64,000 bases of DNA, from contig OY755252.1 of NCBI GenBank assembly GCA_963576725.1, positions 22,575,450 to 22,639,449 on the forward strand, written 5' to 3'. Within the stretch, counting starts at the first letter, position 1. Each line of letters starts with the position of its first letter. A program made the translations under genes and the position numbers. The notes beneath the pieces were generated by a model. The model saw nothing but the letters and a program-made list of their open reading frames with translations, had not been told where the DNA came from and made no database searches. The DNA comes from Azorinus chamasolen. Its lineage: Eukaryota > Mollusca > Bivalvia > Cardiida > Solecurtidae. Of this stretch, positions 13,095 through 24,340 are shown piece by piece.

Positions 13095-15099
13095 ACGAGA
13101 GAGATAAATGTTTTGTGATGAAATCTGGAGACTTGCTATAAGGATGAATATAGTGAATGATTTCGCTATAGGACTAAATATTTTCTAGTTTAAGAAAGAT
13201 AGCTCTGGGTTAAGGTTTTAATATATTTTCGGTACAAAAGTGTTTAAAGTTTCGTTAATGAAATTACAATGCTATTATATTGAATTATGTGAATAGGAAA
13301 TTGAAATGAATTTGTATAAAATAAATATCGATAATTAGTATAAAGCCAAGATACAGTGCATTATTTTAATATAGGGCGAAATAGTTTTTATCTCATGGAA
13401 TATATCTCTTTAGGTGAAATTTCGATCATGTATCGGTGAAAATGTGTTATATTCTCGTTATACTATTGCTAGCATATCAAATTATATGTAGAGAGGATAA
13501 AAAATGAATAATTTATACAATGGTATAGATAAATGGTTTTGTGACGAATACAACTACATTATTTGGCTTTATGGCGAAATAGTTGCTTATAAATATTGAT
13601 CTGGCTTGAGACTGTGATATCTTTTCGATGCAATCGTTATTACATTCTTTTTAATTAAGATATTTATTATGCATCCCTTTTAGGTTGAGTTGTTTGCGGT
13701 TGATCGAACATATATTAAGGTAAATGTTAATACATGCTTGTAGCCAATTGGAATAAGGGCGGATATATGGCATCATTCCGCTTTGCGGCGAGGTAATTTC
13801 TAGCGTGTTTAAACCCCCAGTGGTGATTTTGCTACTGACCCTGCCAATGCGGTTCTCTTTGTCACCCTTACTTTTTGTTTGTCTTGTGTCTTGTGTTTTT
13901 GTGTGACATGCTGTCTATCGATGTGTTGGTGGGGATTGCGTCTTGTATGTGACTTTTTCCTGTATGAGTATATGTGTATGTGAATAAATTGCTATTATAC
14001 AAATTGCTTTCTGTCGGTGTGTTCGTGATGCTGGCGTTTTGTGTGTGGCTTTTCCTGCTTGACTTTACTACTTTTTCATTATGGGAGAGTGGAGAGGTTT
14101 CCATAATGGTTCGACGCAATTGTTTTGATTCTCCTAAATGAAATTTTATTATTGCTTAACAGCATATTGCTTTTGGAAATAACGCAGTAATTATGTTGAT
14201 ATTTTCTCGATTTATTCATACAATTTAACACGTTTTTGCAGTGTGTCCCATACTTAAGCCTCTTGCATAGACACAGGACCTTCCTTTTAGGATGTGAAAG
14301 TATATTCTCATATAAACGAGTATTATTGAGCTGAACACGCGATATCTGAATGTTGCCACGTTGAATAAACATTATGCATTTATTTTTCTAGATCTAAGTA
14401 TATTTTCTTTAACGTCTATCATTATATTTCGCTACGCAATTTCTGCAATATGAAATGTAATAAAATATGGATAATTGGTATTATGGCGAATATAGTGATA
14501 TAATTCGCTTTAGGACGAAGTAGTTTCTAGTTTGAGAAATAATGCTCCGACTTTAGGTTTTAATATAAGTTGGTTGCAAAGATTTGTAAAGTTTCCTTAA
14601 TGAGGTTATATAATTGCCCCATATCAATTTTGAAGACAGGTGATTCCCCGAAAGCAAATATTGCAACAGAAAAGGAGAAAATTGCAGACTCGGTTTTATT
14701 GAGTCTATAAAACGATTAACTATTAAAACTTTTAACTATTAAAACTCTTAATAAAATTATATCATTGCTATTATATTGAATTGTGTGAATAGGGGATTGA
14801 AATGAATTTGTATAGAATAAATATCGATAATTAGTATAAATGGAAAAGTAGTAAAGTCAAGCAGACAAATCCACATACAAGACGCAACCAACACCAAAAC
14901 ACACCAAAACGAAAATGCAGTGTATTATTTTGATATATTGCAAAATAGGTTTTACCTCATGGAATATATCTCTTGAGGTGAAATGTCGATCATTTATCTG
15001 TGCAAATGTTTTATATTCTCGTTTGCTTGACTTTACTTCTTTTTCATTTAGAAGTTATACTATTGCTATCATATCAAATTATATGTAAAGAGGATTAAG
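13095..15099. repeat. Satellite segment, duplicate of 5,546-7,283 and onward
   Basis: The same modules as 5,546-7,283 occur in the same order, followed from about 14,745 by the start of another unit. A sub-repeat near 13,460 lacks the GCTTGACTTTACTAC insert present at 280-305 and 15,025, so it serves as an empty-site reference. A deletion of about 50 bp relative to the other copy is visible near 14,305. Confidence 0.8.
13804..14079 (+). mobile_element. 3'-end fragment of X, duplicate of 6,271-6,546
   Basis: It has the same endpoints in the same satellite context as 6,271-6,546, so it was copied with the satellite rather than inserted independently. Small differences exist, including a shorter TATGTG run near 13,970. 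Confidence 0.75.
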
Positions 15100-15746
15100 A
15101 TGATTAATTTGTTCTACGCTTCCCTCTTTGCTTGCGCGATGACAGGCCGAGGGTAGTACTCTATGATGGTATACTCTTAAAATTGGATACAGGAGGAGCT
15201 TACCAGACTCATGTATTATTTTTTCCCTGTCGTGCCCTTAACGGCTTGCCTGCAGGTGCTCTGACTTCAGCAAAGTCATTGAGTACATATTTGACGGATT
15301 GTCACAGTTATTATGCTATGTTTTACATGTTGTCCTGTGTTCACCGTCGTCTATGTTGTGGGTAAGTCCAGCGGGGATACCTTTATTTACAATATTTGTA
15401 AAGCTAGGGTGACTTTGAGAGAAGTGTGAGGTTAGGACGTCCGTAAACCGGTTTAAACCCCCAGTGGTGTTTTTGCTGCTGACCGTGCCAAGGCGGTACT
15501 CTCTTTGTCACCCTTCCTTTTGTTTGCCTTGCGTCTTTGTGCTTGTGGTTTGTTCATGTTGTGGAACGTTTGTCCCTGTTTCTTGTGTGTCTTTTGGTGT
15601 TTTCTGTGTTCATTTCGTGTGTGTGTGCGTGTGCGTTTGGGTGTGTGGTTGTGTGTGTGTGTGTGTGTGTCATGCTGTATATCGGTGTTTTGGTGGTGGT
15701 TGCGTCTTGCATGTGGCTTTGCCTGCTTGACTTTACTACTTTTCCA
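15100..15746 (+). mobile_element. Longer 3'-end copy of X in satellite
   Basis: The copy starts near 15,100, just after GAGGATTAA, and ends at CTTTACTACTTTTCC; the satellite resumes with ATTACAAAGGTATAG. The uninterrupted satellite form is seen near 5,115-5,145. It contains CCTGTCGTGCCCTTAACGGC, AAACCGGTTTAAACCCCCAG and a GT-rich tract, all shared in reverse with 27,286-27,809 and in worn form with 19,140-19,690. No intact reading frame remains; long frames across the GT tract are artefacts of low complexity. Confidence 0.8.
15625..15672 (+). repeat. GT microsatellite within X
   Basis: An interrupted GT/GTGC tract ends in a run of about ten GT. The matching CA tract in the reversed X copy is at 27,361-27,412, so the simple repeat belongs to X rather than to the insertion site. 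Confidence 0.9.
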
Positions 15747-16314
15747 ATTACAAAGGTATAGATAATTGGTATTGTGGCGAATGCAGTACATTATTTCGCT
15801 TTAGGGCGAAATAGTTTCTCGCTTAGGAAATATCGCTCTGGCTTGAGATTTTTTATGTCTATTCGGTGCAATTGTTATTACATTCTCGTTAATCAAAAAA
15901 TTTTATACGTCTCTTTTAGATTGTTGGTGATTGGTCGGACATATATTAAGGTAAATGTTAATACATACTTGTAGCCAATTGGAATAAGGGTAGATAGCAT
16001 CATTTCGCTTCAGGGCGATGTAATTTCTAGCTTATTAGAGAGTGGAAAGGTTTACATAATGGTTCGGTGCAATTGTGTTTTGAATCTCCTAAATGAAATT
16101 ATGGTGTTATGTGCTTGTGTGGCAGCCGTAAAACGTCGCCCCTTGCTTCATTCTCAATGTTGTACCTTGTGATCCTTCGAGATCACGAATTTCAGTACTT
16201 GTGCTGAAAATTGAATACCGCTTAAGCCGGTGCTAGGGGCTTGAGCAGTGTTGCGCTTTCGATTGCTGTTCATGAACAGACTCGATGAAACCGAGTCTGC
16301 AATTTTCTCTTTTT
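15747..16314. repeat. Satellite sub-repeats followed by inverted R
   Basis: Two sub-repeats (15,765-15,880 and about 15,990-16,100) lead into family R in reverse orientation at about 16,100-16,314 (TGGCAGCCGTAAAACGTCGCC through ATTGAATACCGCTTAAGCC to TCTGCAATTTTCTCTTTT). R is interrupted at its T-run by element D and resumes at 17,459. Confidence 0.8.
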
Positions 16315-17458
16315 ATGCCCCCAAAGGCGGGCATATAGTAATCGCATTGTCCGTCCTTCAGTCTGTCCGTCTGTCCGTCTGTCCGTCCGTCTGTCCTTCC
16401 GTCCGGAATTCGTGTCAGGTCTGTAACTTCTTCATCTATCAATGGATTTCAATATAACTTGCCACAAATGTTCACCAGACAGAGACGATGTGTCGCGTTC
16501 AACTCCCTGGTCCATGGGTCAAAGGTCAAGGTCACAGGATTCAATTACTTTGTCACAAATTTCGTGTCCGGTCTGTAACTTCTTCATCTATCAATGGATT
16601 TCAATATAACTTGCCACAAATGTTCACCACACAAAGACGATGTGTCGCGTTTAACTCCCAGGTCCATGGGTCAAAGGTCAAGGTCACAGGGTACAATTAC
16701 TTCGTCACAAATTTCGTGCTGGCCTGTAACTGCTTCATCTATCAATGGATTTCAATATAACTTGGCACAAATGTTCACCACACAAAGACGATGTGTCGCA
16801 GTCAACCCCCAGGTCCATGGGTCAAAGGTCAAGGTCACTGGGTACAATTACTTTGTCACAAATTTCGTGTCAGGTCTGTAACTTCTTCATCTATCAATGG
16901 ATTTCAATATAACTTGGCACAAATGTTCACCACACAAAGACGATGTGTCCCGTTCAACTCCCAGGTCCATGGGTCAAAGGTCAAGGTCACAGGGTACAAT
17001 TACTTTGTCACAAATTTCGTGTCCGGTCTGTAACTTCTTCATCTATCAATGGATTTCAATATAACTTGGCACAAATGTTAACCACACAAAGACGATGTGT
17101 CGCTTTCAACTCTCAGGTCAATAGGTCAAAGGTCAAGGTCACAGGGTACAATTATTTTGTCACAAATTTCGTGTCCGGTCTGTAACTTCTTTATCTGTCA
17201 ATGGATTTCAAAATAACTTGGCACAGATGTTCACCAGACAAAGACGATGTGTCGGGTTCAGCTCCCTGGTCCATATGTCAAAGGTCAAGGTCACAGGGTA
17301 CAATTACTTGTTTATCTGTGAATGGATTTCAAAGGAACCTGGCACAAATGTTCACCACACAAAGTCGATGTGTCAACTCCCTGGTCCATGGGTCAAAGGT
17401 CAAGGTCACAGGGTATAATTTTTGGGGGCATTTGTCACGTGACTGTGACATCTCTTGT
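16315..17458 (+). mobile_element. Family D tandem-core element
   Basis: The 5' end reads ATGCCCCCAAAGGCGGGCAT (hairpin), then a GTCCGTCTGTCC simple repeat (about 16,349-16,405), then about seven core units of 152 bp (16,410-17,420), and the end CATCTCTTG. The reference site is R at about 4,710 and 8,995, where CTCTTTTTGTGTTGCAA is continuous; here D splits that T-run from GTGTTGCAA. Each core unit carries GGGTCAAAGGTCAAGGTCA or a close variant. Overlapping 66-99-residue frames offset by 152 bp are translations of the repeat, not genes. Confidence 0.85.
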
Positions 17459-18137
17459 TGTGTTGCAATTTTTGCTCTCGGGGATCACCTCCCTTCATAA
17501 TTTATATTATTGCTAAACAGAATACTGCTTTTGTAATAAAGCAGTAATTAAATTCTGAAAATGGGTGGTCCTTCGAAAGGAAAAGTAGAAATGCAAAAAG
17601 AGAAAATTGCAGACTCGGCTTTATTTAGTCTGTTCATGAGAAGTAATTAAAAGTGCAACATTACTCACGCCGATAGTACTGGCTTAAGCAATATACAATT
17701 TTCAAAACTAATGACATCAGAACTAATGATCCCAAAGGACCAGAAAATATAACAACACTGAGAATATAAGTTGATAATTTCTCGATTTATTCATACAATT
17801 TAACACGTTATTTGCAGTGTCATACAATTTAACACGTTATTTGCAGTGTGTACATACTCAAGCCTCTTGCATAGACACAGGAACTTACTTTAAGGATGTT
17901 AAGATATACCCTATATCCGACGGATGTTTGTGTAATTTTGAAAAAAGATATTCATTGATAGCGTAACTCCATATAAACGATAATTTTTGAGCTGAAAACG
18001 CGATATTGGAATGTTTTCACATTAACTAAACAGTATACATTCATTGTAAAATCTACTGAACAGACATTATTTCACTAGATCTAAGTATATTGTCTTTTAC
18101 GTCTATCAATATATTCCGTTACGCAATTTCTGCATTC
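17459..18137. repeat. R remnant and diverged satellite unit
   Basis: R resumes at TTGTGTTGCAATTTTTGC, then satellite positions equivalent to 740-1,310 follow in worn form. A 38-bp tandem duplication of CATACAATTTAACACG... is visible at 17,784-17,860. The segment ends in TTTCTGCA at about 18,135, where the gypsy fragment begins. Confidence 0.75.
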
Positions 18138-18665
18138 GGGAGGTATAAATACTTGCGTCTTCCCTTTGGCATATCATCATCAGGTGACATCTTTCAGCAG
18201 ACATAGAAGCCATTGTTGACGATATTTTGTTATTCGAACAAACGAAGAGCATGACCAAAGTCCAGAAACGCACTGGACCGTGCTCGCGAAAAAGGAATAA
18301 GGTTTAACCCAGAGACTGGTTCTGCACAAATAGAGAAGGAACTTCTCGCAATTTTAATTGGTTGCAAAAGGTTTCACCAATACACATACGGGCATGAAGT
18401 CGTTGTACATTCTGATCATAAACCAATTGCTTCAATTATGTTTAAACCGTTGCACGCTGCACCCCTGTTTGTCACTGATAGGCGTTTAGAGAGTTTGAGA
18501 CATGAGCTTTCAAACGACCCGCAAATGTCATCTCTGAAATAGACTATACTCGAAGGTTGGCCCAGGGAAAGGTCAGACTGCAAACCGGAAATTCGAGAAT
18601 ACTGGAATCACAGAGACGAATTGTCCGTCGAGGACAACCTCGTTTTCAGAGGTCAAGAATTGATA
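18138..18665 (+). pseudogene. Ty3/gypsy-like pol remnant: RT end, RNase H, connection
   Basis: Translation of 18,138-18,235 gives an RT-like LRLPFGI followed by a stop and then a VDDIL palm motif. A frameshift near 18,270 leads to REKGIRFNPE. From there the sequence jumps to an RNase H-like EKELLAI...SDHKP (18,330-18,440), so the RT thumb region is deleted. A TAG stop (about 18,539) precedes the connection segment ending near EYWNHRDEL and GQEL (about 18,600-18,665). The order matches gypsy polyproteins. Three or more lesions mean it cannot make a functional enzyme. The right half of the element is at 19,691-20,290, separated by an X insertion. Confidence 0.82.
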
Positions 18666-19168
18666 ATGTAATGATTTCTACTAAAATATATGACAAAAGA
18701 GATGATTTTGATTTCAATATTGTAAATTTTCCTCATCTTGACGGGGATGTTCCCCGTACTCCATCTTATGGGGTTCATATATCTCAACTTATTCGTTTTG
18801 CTAGAGCTTGTTCATCTATTGACGATTTTAACAGTCGAAATCTCATTTTAACTGAAAAACTGCTGAAGCAAGGATATAGATACCATAAACTAAGAAAAAC
18901 TTTCTATAATGAAGTACCAATGTAATCTCAAAGCGCTTCTACGACACGGTATTTCACATCCTGAATTTTATGGTGATGTGATTTACAAACTTCGTAAAAT
19001 TATTGGACATACGCATTGTCTCACTTTGTTCATCAAATATGTTAAAAAATTCATTAAAAAAGGATTTGATCATGTAGTACTACAACACACTGCATGTTTG
19101 TTTGTGAACCCTTTTAAAGTTGGCAATCACGCTAGTCTCTTCGCATGTACGCCGACAAGAAAGGTTTA
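18666..19168 (+). pseudogene. C-terminal remnant of an X retroelement protein
   Basis: The first part (18,666-18,925) reads IYDKRDDFDFNIVNFP, then YGVHISQLIRFAR and KQGYRYHKLRKTF. A second frame (18,909-19,168) reads HGISHPEFYGD, KLRKI and QTACLFVNP. I recognise this as the conserved region at the C-terminal end of reverse-transcriptase-bearing retroelement proteins common in mollusc and cnidarian genomes; the exact clade I cannot name. At the junction (about 18,897-18,915) the frame changes and a short stretch normally found there appears to be missing, so it is broken. The remainder of the RT is absent: this copy is 5'-truncated. Confidence 0.68.
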
Positions 19169-19690
19169 GTATTCTATAAAGGCGACCTCTTAAATCCAGA
19201 AACGGAAGGAGAACGTTGGATATCTGTACTATTTCGTTTTTTGTCGTACCCTTTATTACTTTTCTACAGTTACTCTGTTTGCAGCTCAATCATTGAGTAC
19301 ACTAGCGATAGGTGGATACAGTTTGTTCACTTAAATGTTTTCGTTATACATGCACTTTACCACTGTATTTGCCGTCGAGGTTGTTGTAGATTAGTCGGAG
19401 AGGGGATACGTTTATTTACACTGTTTGTCTTTTAGGGTGGGGATGGAATGAGTGTGGTTTTGGGCGCCCATAAACCGGTTTAACCCCCCAGTGATTTTTT
19501 GTCATTGACCGTTCCAAGGCGGTACTTCCATCTTCCCCTATTCTATGTTTGTTTTGTCTTTGTGTGTCTCTTGATATTTTATAGTTATGTACGTTGGCTG
19601 TTTCCTTGTGTTGCTGTTCGGGCGACTGTTTGTTCTATATGTGATGTTTCCTGCATGACTCATTTTTTGTACTATTACTCATTCCACGCG
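18666..19690 (+). mobile_element. X retroelement insertion inside the gypsy remnant
   Basis: Gypsy coding text stops at about 18,665 and resumes in order at about 19,691. The inserted 1.02 kb holds the C-terminal coding remnant of X, followed by its non-coding 3' part (AAACCGGTTTAACCCCCCAG near 19,471; TGACCGTTCCAAGGCGGTAC near 19,505). The tail CCTGCATGACTCATTTTTTG is a worn form of the CCTGCTTGACTTTACTAC end of other X copies. No clear target duplication was found; the insert starts TAATG and its right flank ends in CATT. Confidence 0.72.
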
Positions 19691-20290
19691 GCTTGCGAAA
19701 CCACATGATTCAGCAAGTACACCCCAGTCATCTCGGGGTTACAAAAACATTGGAAAGGGCGAAAGATAGCTTGTTTTGGCCCGGAATGAGCAAAGAAATT
19801 ACAGAACACGTAATACAATGCTCAGTTTGCCTCACACATAGGGACCCGAACACAAAGAGCTCATGATATCGACCGAGTTCGCAGACAGACCGTTTCAAAA
19901 AGTAGGCGCAAATCTATTTTATCTTGACGGCAAGAACTATCTGTTGACAATTGATTACTATAGTCGCTTTTTCGAAGTCGATTATCTGACAGATACGCGA
20001 TCTGATACAGTTATACGCAAACTGCAGGTGCACATGTCGCGAAACGGAATTGCCGAAACATTAGTAACCGACAATGGTCTCTCCAATTCAGCAGCCAGGA
20101 ATTTGCAAATTTTGCAAAAACTTGGATGTTTGAACATCACACATCCTCTCCTTTGCATCTGAAAGGAAATGCCCTATCCGAGAAAGGAGTAGGCATTGCC
20201 AAGAAACTCATGAAGAAAGCTAAATCATCTTGTCAAAGCCCATATTTAACTTTTCTGTAGTATAGAAATACACATCTTGAATGCGGATTT
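19691..20290 (+). pseudogene. Ty3/gypsy-like integrase remnant
   Basis: An HHCC zinc-binding region is readable at 19,692-19,862 (H...HPSHLG, FWPGM, C-x2-C in IQCSVC), closed by a TGA. The core domain follows at 19,863 with PFQKVGANLFYLDG, YYSRFF and VTDNG. The usual first catalytic aspartate (GTDLF in relatives) is N here, while the second (TDNG) is present. A frameshift near 20,125 precedes a segment holding the expected glutamate (LSEKGV, about 20,175), and a TAG follows at about 20,258 where relatives have GAG. This is a dead integrase whose gene is split by the X insertion upstream. Confidence 0.82.
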
Positions 20291-20294
20291 ACGC

Positions 20295-20360
20295 ATGAAC
20301 AGACTCACTAAAACCGAGTCTGCAATTTTCTCCTTTTGTGTTGTAATTTTGCTTTCCTTA
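20295..20360 (-). repeat. Short inverted R fragment at the gypsy right edge
   Basis: CATGAACAGACTCACTAAAA and CGAGTCTGCAATTTTCTCC match R in reverse (compare 4,673-4,720). It directly abuts the gypsy remnant, so R or the satellite flanked both sides of it. Confidence 0.7.
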
Positions 20361-22040
20361 TTAGCTAGGGATGTAAAACAACCAATTTAATTCCCATCAG
20401 CAGCCCCTTCTACCTGACCGCAACAACTTCATTCAATGCCCCATAAGTAACACAGTCTGGGAGAATAGTGAAACATAAGTGCTACGACAGCCGTGAATGG
20501 ACTGTGTAATACGATCAGCACGCTATTAATTGTTTCTGACATTTCAATTAGTTTAACGTTAATGCATGTTAACAATAGAAATTAGAGTTTCAGATAAACT
20601 TTCACACTGTAGATCCCTCAATTTTCATAATAGTTGATATGTATTAAGGTACTTTAATCATATCATATATCTAGATAAATTCATATATTGATACATTGAA
20701 TTTCTTTTTTAAAAAGAAGGGAGATGTTTTATATTTGTTGAAATAGACTATAACATGCAAAATGATTATATGTACTGGAGGCTCGAGCGGCTGGGTCCTA
20801 TAGGGACAGTCGCGAATTAAAAGTCATCAATATGGCGAATCTCTGTTTGTAAACAAACCCGTCGATTTCGTGCATGCGCAGTTAACTGGTGGGCAAAAAC
20901 ACCAATAACAACCTATGTATCCCTATGTACAGGCTAAGCAACAGTTAGCCTACACATCATTTAACGACTGTGTTGGTTATGAATTGTTGATTTCTGTACA
21001 TTTACTATATCCTCTGACTATAATGACAATTATGTTTTAGTTTCTAAGGATAGATACAACAAGAAGCTTGAATTTATCGGCCCTATGTACTACCAGCTGA
21101 ACTTTGAAAAAAAAAACACCTTGATCTGGCCTTTCTTTGAAATGGGGGACATTATTATTTATTTGTTGGACATGCCTGATATGTCGAAAAAATTAGATCA
21201 ACATTATTTATATTTTTAATTCTCGTTTTATTTTAATTAGATCTAGGTACTAAGATGTACAGTCTCATGTGGTTCATTCTTGTGTTGTAAAGTCTTTCTG
21301 GCTACTGTATATTGCAGTACCGTAGCAGATCTAGTAAAAATATTTTAGAATATATCTAAATCATATCAATCTATATTATCTTTAGAACTTTGATTCACAA
21401 TAAACTACCTTTTTAAATAGATCTAAATCGTTGGGGTTTAATTATGCTTAGCCATAGATCTAATTAGTCAAAACATAGTTATCTTCTATTGTTCGGGAAG
21501 CTGTTTAACAAATCATAACTTTAGACAATTGTCACATTGTTTGGTAGTTGTTACATTAGACGCATTCCTGTTACGTAATAGTTAATAACTTTGTTGATAA
21601 GATTGTGTGTGATAGATGGCAGTTGTGTGATCGCTGACCCTTGTCCCCTGCTCAGAAATTAGGGGATTTACTGACCATCTGGCACATTTGATCGTTACTG
21701 TTTTCCCAGGTCTAGTAAGTAAATTAGCGGTATTTTGGCTGAGTAAGTAATGTAATAGTATAGTCTCCAACTGTCTAACACAATTCATTTTCAGTATTCA
21801 AAACAAATAGTTCGTATTGTTAAAATCTTTGAATGCGGGAAATAAAAGTACTAACATTTGCAAAATGAAGACCGAAATAACATATATAGCTAAAAAAAGC
21901 CACCCTCTGACCAGGGTCTTAACTGTTTATTATTCACAATCATATAGCAAATTTAAATCTTATTATATAATGAATTGAATCTACAGTTAAACACGGACTG
22001 GCCATTCCGCCTTAATATCTAAGCATTCAAAGGTGTAACC
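20361..22040. other. AT-rich spacer, no gene seen
   Basis: No supported coding region is present. A stretch at about 20,780-20,925 (CTATAGGGACAGTCGCGAAT ... GGTGGGCAAAAACACC) has loose inverted similarity to 24,260-24,341 and may be one end of an old inverted-repeat element. The rest appears single-copy in this window. Confidence 0.45.
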
Positions 22041-22855
22041 CTTTCTCTAATATAAAAAATTCTGAAGGGGGGTGATCCCCCGAAAGCAAAAATTGCAACA
22101 CAAAAAGAGAAAATCGCAGACTCGGTTTTATTGAGTCTGTTCATGAGCAGTAATTGAAAGTGCAACACTGCTCACGCCCCCTAGCACCGGCTTAAGCGGT
22201 ATTCAATTTTCAGAACAAGATGTACTGAAATTCGTGATCTCGAAGGATCAGCAGGTATAACAACACTGAGAATGAAGTACGGGGCGACGTTTTACGGCCG
22301 CCACACAAGCACTTAACACCTGCTGTTGTGAAGATTATAAATTCTGAAGGGTGGTGATCCCCCGAAAGCAAAAATTGCAACACAAAAAGAGAAAATCGCA
22401 GACTCGGTTTTATTGAGTCTGTTCATGAGCAGTAATTGCAACACTGCTCACGCCCCCTAGCACCGGCTTAAGCGGTATTCAATTTTCAGAACAAGATGTA
22501 CTGAAATTCATTATCTCGAAGGATCAGAAGGTATAACAACACTGAGAATGCAGTACGGGGCGACGTTTTACGGCCGCCACACAAGCACTTAACACCTGCT
22601 GTTGTGAAGATTATAAATTCTGAAGGGTGGTGATCCCCCGAAAGCAAAAATTGCAACACAAAAAGAGAAAATCGCAGACTCGGTTTTATTGAGTCTGTTC
22701 ATGAGCAGTAATTGAAAGTGCAACACTGCTCACGCCCCCTAGCACCGGCTTAAGCGGTATTCAATTTTCAGAACAAGATGTACTGAAATTCATGATCTCG
22801 AAGGATCAGAAGGTATAACAACACTGAGAATGAAGTACGGGGCGACGTTAAAGTT
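22041..22855 (+). repeat. Tandem array of family R, about 2.9 units
   Basis: The unit is about 276-282 bp: GGTGATCCCCCGAAAGC recurs at about 22,071, 22,353 and 22,629. Each unit has a CAGACTC(N9)GAGTCTG hairpin, ACGCCCCCTAGCACCGGC, and CGGCCGCCACACAAGCACTT (lost from the last unit). The second unit lacks about 8 bp after CAGTAATTG. Diverged pieces of R form part of the 1,616-bp satellite and occur inverted at 4.6, 8.7 and 16.1 kb, so R is a mobile or shuffled component. No coding potential is seen. Confidence 0.88.
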
Positions 22856-22878
22856 TAACGTGTTTTCATGTATTTGCA

Positions 22879-22940
22879 AACAGCGTAGACTCAGATCATA
22901 CGGCTCCTATAGGAGCCGTATGTTCTGGGTCTGCTTTATG
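22879..22940. repeat. Class I palindrome (GTAGAC/GTCTAC type)
   Basis: A 26-bp perfect palindrome at 22,897-22,922 (half-site CATACGGCTCCTA) lies between GCAAACAGCGTAGAC and GGGTCTGCTTTATG, which form weaker outer arms. Related copies lie at about 23,285-23,350, 33,100-33,164, 43,265-43,321, 46,237-46,300, 49,003-49,060, 49,810-49,870 and 51,831-51,881. Confidence 0.8.
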
Positions 22941-24340
22941 AAATTGTAATAGGTCGGACTCTACAGTTTCTACCAACAAAACAAGCCTGTCTACAAATGT
23001 CATTAGAAACATTAGCATATAAATATTCATGATATCATTATTTCTTACATGAATACTGAGCAGGGAAAGCCGGGTTAATCATCACAAAGTAGCAGAATAA
23101 CAAGAATGTTTTCTTAGTTATACAATTCATAAAAATATGTTTATTTGTTTAAAACTCCTAACCCTTTATAAACACATTTGCAAATGATTAGACTCGGATC
23201 ATATTGCATATAGAAGCTTTTTGATAAGGGGCTCTGCTCTGTTTTCTTATCCCTTTATCATACATAAACAGTTTTCCTGCCATTGCAAACAGAGTAGACC
23301 AAGATCTGAAGGCTATTGGATCCGTATGGTCGGGGCCCACTCTGTTTGCTTATGAAATTATATCAGATTCGACTCTTCATGTCTACCAGTACCAAAACAT
23401 TTAAGGCATGTGTTTCTATACCATTATAAAAAATCAGCTAATAAATATAAATGAAGTTACGAATTCATCTAAAAATGTATACCTGACATTACCCGGCAAC
23501 AGAAGTAAGAGTTCTGAAAACATCGACACTTTTTCACATGTTTGCAAACAGAGTAGACCCGGATCAGGGTATTCTGTTTTCTTATGAATATTTTTTCTAT
23601 TTATGTCGGATCTGACACTACAGTTTTTTTCTAATACCAAAACATCCTCAATACATATGCTATTATAAAAATTAATTTAATACATATGCATGATATTAGT
23701 ATTCCTTACAAGAATAGTCACGGAGTAAAGGGTCCCAGTCAATTTATATGTCAACTCTTAATTCTGGGTGAACTTTCACGCCTTATGATTTTATATAAAT
23801 TTGCAACAAATAACGTTTTTGTCATGATTGGCAGTAAAGTATCCTGTGATAGGAACTTTGTGACACCTCTTTAGAAATGCGTGTACTTTCTAATCAAGTA
23901 TACCCTTTAGATATGACCCTTTATCAAATACAGCTAATACTTGTGTATTTTACCAATATTTTAACTTTTTTTCTGATTATAAATTTGTACTGTGTAATAC
24001 CCATGCATTGAAAAGTTTATATTTTTCAATTCCACAGGTTGTCATGTTAAAGTGTTGTTATTTTTTGTACAACCGACTACAAATAAAGATCTTTTTATCG
24101 TGTAAATACATTTTCCAGAATAAATTTTCGATTCATGTTTATGTTTTTACACGTACTATCGATGTAATTATCATCAACGATTGCACCATAATCGTTTTTT
24201 ATTAATATTAACAGAAGTTTTCAAAGTGATGTCAATGTTTCTGTTATTGTGTACATATCAGCTGTCAGTCTTTTTACCCACCAAGCTTTTCTCGGCTAAG
24301 ATAACAGGTGCGCGTGACGTCACGGCGATTCGCCCTATAG
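22941..24340. other. AT-rich spacer with a class I palindrome
   Basis: It contains one worn palindrome copy (about 23,285-23,350, GCAAACAGAGTAGACC ... CCACTCTGTTTGC) and half copies near 23,185 and 23,545 (AAACAGAGTAGACCCGGATC). Several frames of 62-68 codons show no motif and are probably chance. Confidence 0.5.

Noticed and set aside
15453..15791. Open frames on both strands, Cys/Val-rich or His/Thr-rich
   Set aside because: They are produced by the GT/CA tract in X and are mirrored at 27,196-27,570; low complexity, no domain.
16488..17516. Overlapping open frames of 64-99 codons rich in PGPWVKGQGH
   Set aside because: They recur every 152 bp with the tandem units of element D and shift frame between units; they are translations of a repeat.
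22041..22855. Family R as a tRNA-derived SINE or 5S-like gene
   Set aside because: No A/B box arrangement, cloverleaf or poly-A/T end could be recognised, and the units are in head-to-tail tandem.
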